Assembly (NCBI RefSeq): GCF_003854275.1
Contig: NZ_QTQP01000017.1
Span: forward strand, 1 to 64,000
Direction of reading: 5' to 3'
DNA length: 64,000 nt
Source: Burkholderia sp. Bp8963
GTDB taxonomy: Bacteria; Pseudomonadota; Gammaproteobacteria; Burkholderiales; Burkholderiaceae
Shown here piece by piece: positions 16,978 to 26,559 of the stretch. How positions within the stretch are numbered: position 1 is the stretch's first letter; each line of letters begins with the position of its first letter. Both the position numbers and the translations under genes were made by a program. The notes under the pieces are model-generated. The model had not been told where the DNA came from, did no database searches, and saw only the letters and a list, made by a program, of their open reading frames with translations.

Positions 16978-18261
16978 TCAGGCCGCCAGCGCGGCGAACG
17001 CGCGGCGTGCGGCGGCGAGCGTCGCGTCGATCACCGCGTCGTCGTGCGTGCTCGACACGAAGCCGGCTTCGTATGCGGACGGCGCGAAATAGACGCCCTC
17101 GTCGAGCATCAGGTGGAAGAAGCGGTTGAAGCGCTCGATGTTGCTCTGCGTGACTTCGGCGAAGCTCGCCGGCACGCGCTCGGCGAAGTACAGGCCGAAC
17201 ATCGCGCCGATCGAATCGGCCGCGAACGGCACGCCGGCCGCGCGCGCCTCGGCGGCGAGGCCGTCGGCCAGGCGCTTGGTCTGCGCAGTGAGCGCGTCGT
17301 AGAAGCCCGGCGCCTGGATCAGCTGCAGCGTCTTCAGGCCCGCGGCGACCGCGATCGGGTTGCCCGACAGCGTGCCGGCCTGGTAGACGCCGCCGAGCGG
17401 CGCGAGGTGGGCCATGATGTCGCGGCGGCCGCCGAACGCGGCGGCCGGCATCCCGCCGCCGATCACCTTGCCGAGGCAGGTGAGGTCGGCGGTGATCCCG
17501 TAGTACGCCTGCGCGCCGCCGAGCGCGACGCGGAAGCCGCACATCACCTCGTCGAAGATCAGCACCGCGCCGTGCTTCGTACACAGCGCGCGCAGCGCGT
17601 TCAGGAATTCCGGCGTGCCGCGCACGAGGTTCATGTTGCCGGCGACCGGCTCGACGATCACCGCGGCGACTTCGTCGCCGAACGCGCCGAACGCTTCTTC
17701 CAGCGCGGCGACGTTGTTGTATTCGAGCACGGTCGTGTGCTTCGCGATGTCGGCGGGCACGCCGGCGGAGGTCGGGTTGCCGAACGTCAGCAGGCCCGAG
17801 CCGGCCTTCACGAGCAGGCTGTCCGCGTGGCCGTGATAGCAGCCCTCGAACTTGACGATGCGGCTGCGGCCCGTGAAGCCGCGCGCAAGGCGCAGCGCGC
17901 TCATCGTCGCCTCGGTGCCGCTCGACACCATCCGCACCTGTTCGATCGACGGCACGAGCTTGCAGATTTCCTCGGCGATCTCGATCTCGGCCTCGGTCGG
18001 CGCGCCGAACGAGAAGCCGTCGGCGAGCACGCGCTGCACGGCCGCGAGCACTTCCGGATGGACGTGGCCGACGATCATCGGGCCCCACGAGCCGATGTAG
18101 TCGATGTACTGCTTGCCGTCGGCGTCCCAGAAATACGGGCCTTGCGCACGTGCGACAAAGCGCGGCGTGCCGCCGACCGAACGGAACGCGCGAACCGGCG
18201 AGTTGACGCCGCCGGGGATGGTTTTCTGGGCGCGTTCGAAGAGGATCTGATTGTTGGACAT
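16978..18261 (-). CDS. hemL: Glutamate-1-semialdehyde 2,1-aminomutase
   Basis: A 427-residue class III aminotransferase-fold enzyme that makes 5-aminolevulinate from glutamate-1-semialdehyde in the C5 pathway of tetrapyrrole synthesis. [18 protein letters not shown] at the N-terminus, [36 protein letters not shown] and [16 protein letters not shown] (PLP lysine in LGKVIGG) are diagnostic. Length is typical. Start 18261 is supported by family alignment; the 44 codons upstream are low-complexity. It leads the hemL-ribD-ribE operon. Confidence 0.97.
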   Translation of the reverse strand: MSNNQILFERAQKTIPGGVNSPVRAFRSVGGTPRFVARAQGPYFWDADGKQYIDYIGSWGPMIVGHVHPEVLAAVQRVLADGFSFGAPTEAEIEIAEEICKLVPSIEQVRMVSSGTEATMSALRLARGFTGRSRIVKFEGCYHGHADSLLVKAGSGLLTFGNPTSAGVPADIAKHTTVLEYNNVAALEEAFGAFGDEVAAVIVEPVAGNMNLVRGTPEFLNALRALCTKHGAVLIFDEVMCGFRVALGGAQAYYGITADLTCLGKVIGGGMPAAAFGGRRDIMAHLAPLGGVYQAGTLSGNPIAVAAGLKTLQLIQAPGFYDALTAQTKRLADGLAAEARAAGVPFAADSIGAMFGLYFAERVPASFAEVTQSNIERFNRFFHLMLDEGVYFAPSAYEAGFVSSTHDDAVIDATLAAARRAFAALAA

Positions 18262-18493
18262 GGGCGAAACCTGCGAGAGAACGGCGCGGGGGCCTGTGCA
18301 CGGGCCGCGGCGCCTGGGCGGAACGATCCGTCCGATTGTACCGGAGACGTACCGGAGGCGCGCGCGGCAAGCCCGTGGGCGGCCTGCGTCCATTCGGCGC
18401 GTGGAGGTTTCCGGAGCCGGCAGGGCGGCGACGGGCGGACGCGCGTCGCGAGAACGGTGTGCGTGCGCTCGGGGCGGTGCGTGCGAACGGGCG

Positions 18494-18946
18494 CTAGCGC
18501 GGCGGCTTGCGCTTGCCGGTCAGCTCGGCCCAGCGCTTCTCGAGCGGCCCTTCGACCATCGGCTTGATTGACGTGCCGGAAGTCTGCGCATCCCACGTCT
18601 GCACCGAGTAGGGATGGACGCGCAGCGCGTCGCGCGGGATCACGACTTCCTGGTGTCCGTCGACGAGCCAGTCGTAGACGAAGTCGATGCACAGGCGGTA
18701 GCCGCGCTTGGTCGATGGATCGGGCACCTCGTACGGCGCGCGCGTCACGTAGCCGGAGCCGAACACGCCCTTGGGCTCCTTCGCGACGCGATGCAGGAAC
18801 ACGCGGTCGCCCGGCAGGATGCTGCGCGCGAAGCCGCAGCCCCACACGTCGTGCACGGCCTCGCCGGCCTTCACGCGCGCGGCGACGTCGGGCAGCTCGG
18901 GCCACGGCCATTTCTTGGGGCTCCAGATCAGCAGGAAGGCGGTCAT
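18494..18946 (-). CDS. EVE/PUA-like domain protein
   Basis: A 150-residue soluble protein. The start ([19 protein letters not shown]), [21 protein letters not shown] and the [12 protein letters not shown] segment fit the EVE/PUA-like beta-barrel fold, whose members bind modified bases in DNA or RNA. Here it stands alone, without a nuclease or AAA domain, so a restriction role is not indicated by context. Domain assignment is moderate. It ends with a basic tail (KRKPPR). The gene lies 233 bases upstream of hemL and is probably separately transcribed. Confidence 0.6.
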   Translation of the reverse strand: MTAFLLIWSPKKWPWPELPDVAARVKAGEAVHDVWGCGFARSILPGDRVFLHRVAKEPKGVFGSGYVTRAPYEVPDPSTKRGYRLCIDFVYDWLVDGHQEVVIPRDALRVHPYSVQTWDAQTSGTSIKPMVEGPLEKRWAELTGKRKPPR

Positions 18947-19047
18947 CGGATCGGTCGGCAGCAGGATTGTTCAGACAAGGGCAGCAAGCTTAATCCAATC
19001 GGCGCACGGCGGCGCGGCGCGGCGCGTCGTTCCGTGCCGGACGGCAG

Positions 19048-19102
19048 CGACCGCGCATCGACCGCGCATCGACCGCGCATCGACCGCGCATCGACCGCGC
19101 AT
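19048..19102. repeat. Five tandem copies of an 11-bp unit
   Basis: CGACCGCGCAT is repeated five times without mismatch, followed by CGA of a sixth. It lies in the intergenic region 137 bases before the Bcr/CflA exporter gene. Such arrays change copy number readily. Confidence 0.95.
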
Positions 19103-19239
19103 CGATTTCTGGCGCGGACCGCCTGAAACGGTTGCGCGTACAATCATATGTTCGACGGCGCCGCCTCCGGCTGCCGCCGCCCTGTCCTCACTGCCGTGTG
19201 CGCGACCCGAAGTGCGCCGGCACCTTTTTCCGGATTCCC

Positions 19240-20457
19240 ATGTCCCACGTCGTCCGGCGCCGGCCCGATGCCCGGCTGATCCTGTTGCTCGGCGCGCTCG
19301 CCGCCTGCGGGCCGATCGCCACCGACATGTACCTGCCGAGCCTGCCGTCGATCGCGGCCGGCTTCTCCGTCAGCCCCGGCGCCGCGCAGCGCACGCTGAC
19401 GAGCTTCATGGCCGGCTTCTCGATCGGCATGCTGCTGTACGGCCCGCTGTCCGACACGTGGGGCCGCCGCCCCGTGCTGCTCGGCGGCATCGTGCTGTTC
19501 ACGCTCGCGAGCGTCGGCTGCTTCGTCGCGGGCTCGATCGACATGCTGATCGTCGTGCGCTTCCTGCAGGCGCTCGGCGCGGGCGCCGCGTCGGTGCTCG
19601 CGCGGGCGATCGCGCGCGATGCGCACGAGCCGACCGATGCGGCGAAGGTGCTGTCGATGGTCGCGATCGTCACCGCGGTCGGGCCGCTGCTCGCGCCGCT
19701 GATCGGCGGGCAGATCCTGCGCTTCGCCGGCTGGCGCGGCGTGTTCGTCGTGCTCGCCGCATTCGGCGCGCTGTGCGCGGTCACCGCGTACCTGCGCGTG
19801 CCCGAGACCTGGCCGAAGGAGCGGCGCAAGAGCGCGGCCGTGCTCGCGTCGTTCGCGTCGTACGGGCGGATCCTGTCCGATCCCGTCGCGTGGGGGCACA
19901 TGCTGTGCGGCGGGATGGCGTTCGCGGCGATGTTCTCGTACATCACGGCCACGCCGTTCGTCTACATCGAGTATTTCCACGTGTCGCCGCAGCACTACGG
20001 GTTGCTGTTCGGCCTGAACGTCGTCGGCATCATGATCGGCAACTTCGCGAACACGCGGCTCGTCGGCAGCGTCGGCTCGCTGCGCATCATCGCGGCCGCG
20101 TCGCTCGTCAGCAGCATCGCGTCGCTCGCGGTCGCGCTCGTCGCGCTGACGGGGTGGGGCGGGCTGTGGTCGATCGTCGCGTGCCTGTTCTTCGTGGTGG
20201 GCGTGGTCGGGATCCTGTCCGCGAACTGCACGACCGACCTGATGCATCGCTATCCGCACAACGCGGGCGCGTCGGCGGCCGTGTTCGGCGCGATGCAGCT
20301 TGCGCTCGGCGCGCTGGCGAGCGTCGCGATCGGCGCACTTGCGGACGGCACGCCGTTCGCGATGGGCGTGACGATCGGCATCGCGGGCGTGCTGTGCTTT
20401 GTCGGCCGCTATCTCGTGCTGCGCTGGCATGGGTGGCCGGTGAAAGCGGGCGCCTGA
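19240..20457 (+). CDS. Bcr/CflA family multidrug efflux MFS transporter
   Basis: A 405-residue major-facilitator protein with 12 predicted membrane helices. The opening ILLLGALAACGPIATDMYLPSLPSIA is characteristic of drug:H+ antiporter family DHA1 Bcr/CflA members, with the acidic TDMYLP motif in helix 1. GPLSDTWGRRPVLLGG is the MFS loop 2-3 motif, and AILARDA-like ARAIARDAHEP follows helix 4. Family members export bicyclomycin, chloramphenicol, sulfonamides or cysteine; the substrate here is unknown. Start 19240 (MSHVVRRRPDARL) puts a basic segment before helix 1. An 11-bp tandem array lies in its upstream region. Confidence 0.9.
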   Translation: MSHVVRRRPDARLILLLGALAACGPIATDMYLPSLPSIAAGFSVSPGAAQRTLTSFMAGFSIGMLLYGPLSDTWGRRPVLLGGIVLFTLASVGCFVAGSIDMLIVVRFLQALGAGAASVLARAIARDAHEPTDAAKVLSMVAIVTAVGPLLAPLIGGQILRFAGWRGVFVVLAAFGALCAVTAYLRVPETWPKERRKSAAVLASFASYGRILSDPVAWGHMLCGGMAFAAMFSYITATPFVYIEYFHVSPQHYGLLFGLNVVGIMIGNFANTRLVGSVGSLRIIAAASLVSSIASLAVALVALTGWGGLWSIVACLFFVVGVVGILSANCTTDLMHRYPHNAGASAAVFGAMQLALGALASVAIGALADGTPFAMGVTIGIAGVLCFVGRYLVLRWHGWPVKAGA

Positions 20458-20476
20458 ATCGGGCCGACGCAAAAGG

Positions 20477-20516
20477 AAACGCCACCTTGCGCGCTGCGCC
20501 GGTGGCGTTTTGTTTT
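20477..20516 (+). terminator. Terminator after the Bcr/CflA exporter
   Basis: AAACGCCACC (20477-20486) pairs with GGTGGCGTTT (20501-20510), followed by TGTTTT. Confidence 0.82.
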
Positions 20517-20530
20517 GCAGAGCCGTCGCA

Positions 20531-20565
20531 ATGAAAAAGAAGCCGCCGGGTGCGCACCCGGCGGC
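20531..20565 (-). terminator. Terminator of the zwf-pgl-glk operon
   Basis: GCCGCCGGGTGC and GCACCCGGCGGC (20542-20565) form a perfect 24-bp palindrome; on the minus strand it is followed by TTCTTTTTC. Confidence 0.8.
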
Positions 20566-20589
20566 CTGCCCGCGCTTCGGCGCCGCGCG

Positions 20590-22518
20590 TCAGTCCCGCG
20601 CCGCGTCCCGCGCTGCCGGCGACGCGCCGTGGCTCAGCCAGTCGAGCACGTCGGACGACTCGTCGTCGCTCGCGCGCGCCTTCGCCTGCGCGACGGCCTC
20701 GCTCAGCTCCGCATTCGGCGACGCGCGGCGGATCGCGACGCCGACCGCGAGGATGTCGATCATCAGCAGATGCAGGATCCGCGAGATCATCGACAGCTGC
20801 GACTCGCGCATCTCGATGTGATCGGTCTCGAGCGCGACGGTCGCGCGCTTCGCGAGCGGCGTGTTGCTCGACGTGATCGCGATCACCTTCGCGCCGGCCT
20901 GCATCGCGACGTCGAGCACGCGCAGCAGTTCGGGCGCGCGGCCCGACTTCGATACCGCGACGATCACGTCGCCCTTGCCGAGCAGCGCGGCCGACGCGGC
21001 CTGCATGTACAGGTCGCCGTACGCGATCGTCGGGATCCCGAAGCGGAAGAACTTGTAGTGCGCGTCCTGCGCGACGATGTTCGAGTTGCCGAGCCCGTAG
21101 AACTCGATGCGCCGTGCGCCGTTCAGGATCTCGATCGCGTTCTCGACGTGCTCGAAGTTCAGGTGCTCGCGCAGTTGCAGGATCGACGACACCGTGTTGT
21201 CGAGCACCTTCGCGCCGAAATCGGTCGCGGTGTCGCCCAGATGCACCTGGCTGTGGCTCATCGGGATCGTGCCGGTGAGGCCCGTTGCGAGCTTCAGCTT
21301 GAAGTCGGACAGCCCCTGGCAGCCGAGCGAGCGGCAGAAGCGGATCACGGTCGGCTGGCTGACGTCGGCCTTGCGCGCGATGTCGACGATCGGATCGTTG
21401 ATGATCGAGCGCGGGTGGTTCAGCGCGAGGTCGGCGACGCGGCGCTCGGCCGGCGTCAGCGCGTCGCGCATCTGGCGGATCCGCTCGAACACGGCCGACG
21501 ACGCGCCGCCCGAGCGGTTCGACAACTGCTCCGCGAGGATCGCCGACACGCCGAGGAACGCCGGGTATTCGGCGGTGATCAGGTAGGTCGGGATGTTCTC
21601 GAGGTAGTGCGTGAAGCGGCCCTTCGCCTCGAAGCGCGCGCGGAACGACGAGCGCGTGAACAGTTCGCCGAGCTTCAGTGCGACGCCACCGCCGATGTAC
21701 ACGCCGCCGAGCGCGCCGAGCGTCAGCGCGACGCTGCCCGCGAACGAGCCGAGCATCCCGCAGAAGCATTCGACCGTCTCGAGCGCGAGTGCATCGCCCG
21801 CATGCGCGCGCTCGACGACCTCGGCGGTGTCGACGTTCGTCGCGACGCGCTTCTTGTCGCGTGCGGCGAGCGCGCGATAGATGATCTCGATGCCGGGCCC
21901 CGCGCACACGCGTTCGAACGACACGTGCGGAAACTTCTTGCGCGCGTACTGCAGCACGAGATCCTCGCGCTCGTCCTGCGGCGCGAACGACGCGTGGCCG
22001 CCTTCGCTGCCGAGCGCGATCCAGCGGTCGTCGGCCGGGATCAGCCCCGACACGCCGAGCCCCGTGCCGGGCCCGAGCAGCCCGATCACGCTGTTCTGGC
22101 GGCGCGCGCCGCCGCCGATCTGCACGCGCTGCGCATCGGTCAGGCCCGGCAGCGCCATCGCGAGCGCGGTGAAATCATTGACGACGAGCAGCGTGTCGAA
22201 GCCGAGCGCGCGGCGCGTCGCCTCGATCGAGAAGCTCCAGTCGTGATTGGTCATCGTGACCTGGTCGCCGTCGACCGGGTTCGCGATCGCGATCGCCGCG
22301 TGGTTCACGCGGGCGATCTTCACGTCCTTCAGGTATTTGCGGATCGCGTCGGTGAGCGTCGGATACTCGGCGCCAGGGTAGACGCGAATCTGCGTGATCT
22401 CGCCCGGGCCGGTTTCCAGCGCGAAGCGCGCGTTGGTGCCACCGACGTCCGCGAGCAGGCGCGGGCCGTCGGCATGCTGGCCCGCGGCGGCGACTTTACT
22501 TTGCGCACCAGTAGACAT
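20590..22518 (-). CDS. glk: Bifunctional glucokinase / HexR-type RpiR transcriptional regulator
   Basis: A 642-residue fusion. Residues 20-335 are a glucokinase: [15 protein letters not shown] (phosphate loop), [26 protein letters not shown] and [13 protein letters not shown]. Residues about 350-425 form an RpiR-type helix-turn-helix domain ([32 protein letters not shown]), and residues about 460-600 a SIS sugar-phosphate-binding domain ([33 protein letters not shown]). The C-terminal half corresponds to HexR, which in pseudomonads represses zwf and glucose genes and is released by KDPG. The kinase feeds glucose 6-phosphate to Zwf. The gene overlaps pgl by 23 bases. Confidence 0.93.
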   Translation of the reverse strand: MSTGAQSKVAAAGQHADGPRLLADVGGTNARFALETGPGEITQIRVYPGAEYPTLTDAIRKYLKDVKIARVNHAAIAIANPVDGDQVTMTNHDWSFSIEATRRALGFDTLLVVNDFTALAMALPGLTDAQRVQIGGGARRQNSVIGLLGPGTGLGVSGLIPADDRWIALGSEGGHASFAPQDEREDLVLQYARKKFPHVSFERVCAGPGIEIIYRALAARDKKRVATNVDTAEVVERAHAGDALALETVECFCGMLGSFAGSVALTLGALGGVYIGGGVALKLGELFTRSSFRARFEAKGRFTHYLENIPTYLITAEYPAFLGVSAILAEQLSNRSGGASSAVFERIRQMRDALTPAERRVADLALNHPRSIINDPIVDIARKADVSQPTVIRFCRSLGCQGLSDFKLKLATGLTGTIPMSHSQVHLGDTATDFGAKVLDNTVSSILQLREHLNFEHVENAIEILNGARRIEFYGLGNSNIVAQDAHYKFFRFGIPTIAYGDLYMQAASAALLGKGDVIVAVSKSGRAPELLRVLDVAMQAGAKVIAITSSNTPLAKRATVALETDHIEMRESQLSMISRILHLLMIDILAVGVAIRRASPNAELSEAVAQAKARASDDESSDVLDWLSHGASPAARDAARD

Positions 22519-23176
22519 CGAGTCGAGTCCCCTTGTCGTTGGCCAGTTGCGAAATGGCGTTGCGCTGCAGCGACGAGGCGGCGGCCTCGAGCACCTCGCG
22601 TTTGCGGCTGCCCGCGATCAGCAGGAACAGCCGGTCGATGCGCTTCAGCGCATCGAGCGAAAAGCTCACGCGCGCGTGGGGCGCCGCGCCCGGATGCACG
22701 GCGACGAAGCGCTCGGCGGTCGCGATCGCGTGGTCCCATTCGGGCGCGTCCGCGAAGATCGACGCGGTGTGGCCGTCCTCGCCCATCCCGAGCACCGCGA
22801 CGTCGGGCACGCGGTGCGCGGGGTTCGCGTTCAGCGCGGCGACATGCGCGTCGAGCGCGGCGCGCGTATCGACGAGCGGCAGGAAGGCCGCGGGCGCGGC
22901 CGCATGCTGCAGCAGCGTGTCGCGCACGAGGTGCGCGTTGCTCGCCGCGTCGTCTTCCGGCACCCAGCGGTCGTCGACCAGCGTGACGTCGACATGCGAC
23001 CAGTCGAGCGCCGCGTGCGACAGCGTCTGCAGGAACGGGCGCGGGCTGGTGCCGCCGGACACCGCGAGCGTCGCGCGCGCGGGGCGGGCGAGCACCGCGC
23101 GCAGCGCGTCGCCGACCGCCTGCGCGAGCGCCTGGCTTTGCGCTTCCTGGGTGTCGAAAGCGTGGATCTCGATCAC
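22496..23176 (-). CDS. pgl: 6-phosphogluconolactonase
   Basis: A 226-residue DevB/SOL-type lactonase that hydrolyses 6-phosphogluconolactone, the Zwf product, to 6-phosphogluconate. [18 protein letters not shown] is the glucosamine-isomerase-like phosphate loop, and [21 protein letters not shown] and [13 protein letters not shown] (catalytic histidine region) are conserved. It lies between zwf (79-base gap) and glk/hexR (23-base overlap), so the three are one operon. Confidence 0.95.
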   Translation of the reverse strand: MIEIHAFDTQEAQSQALAQAVGDALRAVLARPARATLAVSGGTSPRPFLQTLSHAALDWSHVDVTLVDDRWVPEDDAASNAHLVRDTLLQHAAAPAAFLPLVDTRAALDAHVAALNANPAHRVPDVAVLGMGEDGHTASIFADAPEWDHAIATAERFVAVHPGAAPHARVSFSLDALKRIDRLFLLIAGSRKREVLEAAASSLQRNAISQLANDKGTRLDVYWCAK

Positions 23177-23255
23177 ATCTCCTCCGGACTGCTATTGTCT
23201 GTTGAATAGTGTGGGGCGACGGCGGGCGCCGTGTATGCCGCGCCCGCCGCTTGCA

Positions 23256-24725
23256 TCAGTTCTCTTCTTCGAGCCAGCAGGTGCCGTGCTGCGCGAGCAT
23301 CGCGCTTGCCGCGGCCGGCCCCCACGTGCCGGCAGCATACGGCTTAGGCGGCTTCAGCGAGCGCGCCCATTCGTTCAGGATCGGTTCGACCCAGCGCCAC
23401 GCGGCTTCCTGTTCGTCGCGGCGCACGAAGAGGGCGAGACGGCCGTTGATCACGTCGAGCAACAGGCGCTGGTACGCCTCCATCTGGCCTTCCTTGAAGA
23501 ACTGGTCGAACGCGAGGTCGAGGTGCACGCTCGCGAGGTTCATCCCTTCGCCGGGCTGCTTCGCGAGGCAGTACAGACGGATCGTCTCGTTCGGCTGCAG
23601 GCGGATCACGAGGCGGTTCGCGCCGGGGCGCAGCGCCGTGGCCCCAAGCGCCGAATGCGGCACCGGACGGAAGTTCACGACGATCTCGGCGACGCGATCG
23701 GCGAGCCGCTTGCCGGTGCGCAGGAAGAACGGCACGCCGGCCCAGCGCCAGTTCTCGATCTCCGCCTTCAGCGCGACGAAGGTCTCGGTCGGGCTGTCGG
23801 GCTTCACGCCCGGCTCGGTGGCATAGGCCGGCACCTGCGCGCCCTTGATCACGCCCGCATGATACTGCCCGCGCACCGCAACCTTGCCGATGTCGCGCGG
23901 ATCGACGGGCTTGAGCGCCCGCAGCACGCGCAGCTTCTCGTCGCGCACCGAATCCGAATCCATCGAATGCGGCGGCTCCATGGCGACGATCGACAGCAAC
24001 TGCAGCAGGTGATTCTGCACCATGTCGCGCAGCGCGCCGGTGTTGTCGTAGAAGTCGCCGCGCGCCTCGACGCCGAGCTCCTCCGCGATCGTGATCTGGA
24101 TGCTCTCGACCCATTCGCGGCGCCACAGCGGCTCGAACAGCGCATTGCCGAAACGCAGCGCGAGCAGGTTCTGCACGGGCTCCTTGCCGAGATAGTGGTC
24201 GATCCGGTAGATCTGGTCTTCCGCGAAGATCTCGCCGACTGCGTCGTTGATCGCGTTCGACGAGCGCAAGTCGTAGCCGAGCGGCTTCTCGAGCACGATG
24301 CGCGCGCCCTGGTTCAGGCCGACCGACGCGAGCGCCTTGCAGATCGGCACGAACAGCGACGGGCCCGTCGCGAGATAGAACACCCGGATGCCGGACAACG
24401 GGTCGACCGCGTCGCGCAGCAGTGCGTAGTCTTCCGCGCGGCCGAGATCGAGCTTCACGTACACGATGCGTGCGACGAAGCTTTTCCACGCAGCCTCGTC
24501 GAACGCACCGCGCGACGCCTTCGCCGCGTGCGGCTTCACGTGTTCCTCGACCCATTCGAGATACTCGGCGAGATCGGCCTGGTGACGCGCGACCGCGACG
24601 ATCCTGCCGCTCTCCGCCAGCATGTTCGAACGGTGCGCTTCGAACAGCGCCGGGAGGATCTTGCGCATCGACAGGTCGCCGGTGCCGCCGAAAAGTACGA
24701 AGGTAAAGCTGGAATCGGTATGCAT
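23256..24725 (-). CDS. zwf: Glucose-6-phosphate 1-dehydrogenase
   Basis: A 489-residue enzyme oxidising glucose 6-phosphate to 6-phosphogluconolactone, feeding the Entner-Doudoroff and pentose-phosphate routes. VLFGGTGDLSMRKILPALF is the NADP-binding loop; RIDHYLGKEPVQNLLALRF contains the catalytic DHYLGK. GVPFFLRTGKRL is the conserved C-terminal part of the substrate site. Length is typical. It is the first gene of zwf-pgl-glk/hexR, and its promoter contains a HexR-like palindrome. Confidence 0.97.
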   Translation of the reverse strand: MHTDSSFTFVLFGGTGDLSMRKILPALFEAHRSNMLAESGRIVAVARHQADLAEYLEWVEEHVKPHAAKASRGAFDEAAWKSFVARIVYVKLDLGRAEDYALLRDAVDPLSGIRVFYLATGPSLFVPICKALASVGLNQGARIVLEKPLGYDLRSSNAINDAVGEIFAEDQIYRIDHYLGKEPVQNLLALRFGNALFEPLWRREWVESIQITIAEELGVEARGDFYDNTGALRDMVQNHLLQLLSIVAMEPPHSMDSDSVRDEKLRVLRALKPVDPRDIGKVAVRGQYHAGVIKGAQVPAYATEPGVKPDSPTETFVALKAEIENWRWAGVPFFLRTGKRLADRVAEIVVNFRPVPHSALGATALRPGANRLVIRLQPNETIRLYCLAKQPGEGMNLASVHLDLAFDQFFKEGQMEAYQRLLLDVINGRLALFVRRDEQEAAWRWVEPILNEWARSLKPPKPYAAGTWGPAAASAMLAQHGTCWLEEEN

Positions 24726-24804
24726 GTGTCTCCGCCCGGTTGGGTGCTGTGAAGCAGTAGCTGTGAAGCGAGCCGTAGTGCGATAAAAATATTTTTGACA
24801 CTGA

Positions 24805-24823
24805 ATTGTAGTTTAACTACAAT
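24805..24823 (-). promoter_or_regulatory. HexR-like operator
   Basis: ATTGTAGTTTAACTACAAT is a 19-bp perfect palindrome about a central T. It has the TTGT...ACAA ends known for HexR boxes in Pseudomonas, with a slightly longer spacer (nine bases). It overlaps the -10 and spacer of the zwf promoter. Confidence 0.7.
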
Positions 24824-24832
24824 CCGCCGCAA
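24805..24832 (-). promoter_or_regulatory. Predicted zwf operon promoter
   Basis: On the minus strand TTGCGG (24832-24827), a 16-bp spacer and TACAAT (24810-24805). The operator palindrome covers the -10 and most of the spacer, implying steric repression. Confidence 0.6.
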
Positions 24833-25163
24833 GGGGTAGCACCCGGACGAAGAAAAAATTGAAGCGCGGTCGATGCAACAGCGCGTGCTTCGTCGGGAGC
24901 GCCATGTGCCGAATGGTATCGGACATTGATGACGCGCATCGTGCGCCAGTCGTCGGCCCCAAGGCTCGTACCGCGTCGCGGCGGGCCAGAAACACAAGAG
25001 GAGACACGCCGTTGAATCTCAAGTCACGCTTTCTGTAAGAGCCCGGCCGGTCGTCGGCCCCGTACGCGCGCAGCGTCTCGCGGCTCGATTTCCCAGTCGT
25101 CACCAAGAAGCCGTTCCCGCATCGGGAACTACACGAGTTGATTCAGTCTGGAGGAGATAAGTA

Positions 25164-26411
25164 ATGAAAGTTCGCGCGATCATGGGCGCGCTGTGCGCCG
25201 CGGGTCTGATGGCCGGCGCCGCGGCGGCGCAGGCGGCCGAGAATGTGACGGTGCTGCACTGGTGGACCTCGGGCGGCGAGTCGAAGGCCGTCGGCGTGCT
25301 GAAGGACGACCTGCAGAAGCAGGGCTACGTCTGGAAGGATTTCGCGGTCGCAGGCGGCGCGGGCGCAGCGGCGATGACCGCGCTGAAGACCAAGGTGATC
25401 AGCGGCGACGCACCGTCGGCCGCGCAGATCAAGGGCCCGCTGATCCAGGACTGGGCCGACCAGGGCGTGCTCGTCAACATCGACCAGGCCGCCGGCGACT
25501 GGAAGCAGAACCTGCCGCCGGAAATCGACAAGATCATGAAGTACAAGGGCCACACCGTCGGCGCGCCGTTCTCGGTGCACCGCGTGAACTGGCTCTATAT
25601 CAACAAGGCCGCGCTCGACAAGGTCGGCGCGAAGGCGCCGGCCACCTGGCCCGAATTCTTCGCGGTCGCCGACAAGCTGAAGGCCGCGGGCATCCAGCCG
25701 GTCGCGATGGGCGGCCAGCCGTGGCAGGACCTGACGCTGTGGGAAGACGTCGTGCTGTCGCAGGGCCCGGCGTTCTACAAGAAGGCGCTCGTCGACCTCG
25801 ACCAGGCGACGCTCACGTCGCCGCAGATGCTCGACGTGTTCAACACCGTGCGCAAGATCCAGGGCTACTTCGACAGCGGCCGCAATGGCCGCGACTGGAA
25901 CCTCGCGACCGCGATGGTCATCAACGGCAAGGCCGGCATGCAGTTCATGGGCGACTGGGCGAAGGGCGAGTTCGAGACCGCGGGCAAGAAGGCGGGCAAG
26001 GACTACATCTGCGCGGCAGTGCCGGGCACCGCGAACGCGTACACGTTCAACGTCGATTCGTTCGTGTTCTTCCAGCAGAAGGGCCAGAGCACCGCGACGC
26101 CGGGCCAGCTTGCACTCGCGAAGACCATCATGTCGCCGGATTTTCAGGAGCAGTTCAGCCTGCTGAAAGGCTCGGTGCCGGTGCGACTCGGCGTGAAGAT
26201 GGACAAGTTCGACGATTGCGCGAAGAAGTCGTATGCGGACGAGCAGACGGCGATCAAGTCGGGTGGCTTCGTGCCTTCGCTCGCGCACGGGATGGCGCAG
26301 AGCGACGCGACGGCCGGCGCGATCACCGACGTCGTGACGAAGTTCATGAACTCGCAGCAGGATTCGAAGAGCGCGGTCGCCGCGCTCGCGAAGGCCGCGA
26401 AGGTGAAGTAA
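25164..26411 (+). CDS. Sugar ABC transporter substrate-binding protein (glucose/mannose type)
   Basis: A 415-residue periplasmic binding protein of the extracellular solute-binding family 1. Signal peptide is residues 1-24 (MKVRAIMGALCAAGLMAGAAA...AQAAE). The mature start ENVTVLHWWTSGGESKAVGVL is typical of GtsA/GlcE-like glucose-mannose binding proteins. GGAGCGA-rich purines (GGAGGAGA) precede ATG 25164. It heads a transport operon with two permeases and an ATPase and lies divergent to zwf-pgl-glk, so glucose is the most likely substrate; this is inferred from context. Confidence 0.93.
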   Translation: MKVRAIMGALCAAGLMAGAAAAQAAENVTVLHWWTSGGESKAVGVLKDDLQKQGYVWKDFAVAGGAGAAAMTALKTKVISGDAPSAAQIKGPLIQDWADQGVLVNIDQAAGDWKQNLPPEIDKIMKYKGHTVGAPFSVHRVNWLYINKAALDKVGAKAPATWPEFFAVADKLKAAGIQPVAMGGQPWQDLTLWEDVVLSQGPAFYKKALVDLDQATLTSPQMLDVFNTVRKIQGYFDSGRNGRDWNLATAMVINGKAGMQFMGDWAKGEFETAGKKAGKDYICAAVPGTANAYTFNVDSFVFFQQKGQSTATPGQLALAKTIMSPDFQEQFSLLKGSVPVRLGVKMDKFDDCAKKSYADEQTAIKSGGFVPSLAHGMAQSDATAGAITDVVTKFMNSQQDSKSAVAALAKAAKVK

Positions 26412-26559
26412 CGCGCGACGAACGCCCGGCCGCAGCGCTTTCACCTGCCGGGCGTTTTCGTATCCGCCGCAAACGGGCCTGATGTCCGGGCCCGCGCCGT
26501 ACCCGACGCCGGTCCGGGATTGCCGGGCCGCGTCACTTTCGTCCCAGGAGTCGAATCAA

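Larger units (their letters stand above)
24726..25163. other. Divergent control region between zwf and the sugar ABC transporter
   Basis: 438 bases carrying the zwf promoter and HexR-like box on the left and, presumably, the transporter promoter on the right (TTGAAT near 25012 followed 18 bases later by TAAGAG is a weak candidate). No ORF is supported. Only one copy of the palindrome was found, close to zwf. Confidence 0.5.

Noticed and set aside
20515-22986. 823-codon frame antisense to glk/hexR and pgl
   Set aside because: Composition is arginine- and glutamate-rich shadow; the opposite strand encodes clear enzymes.
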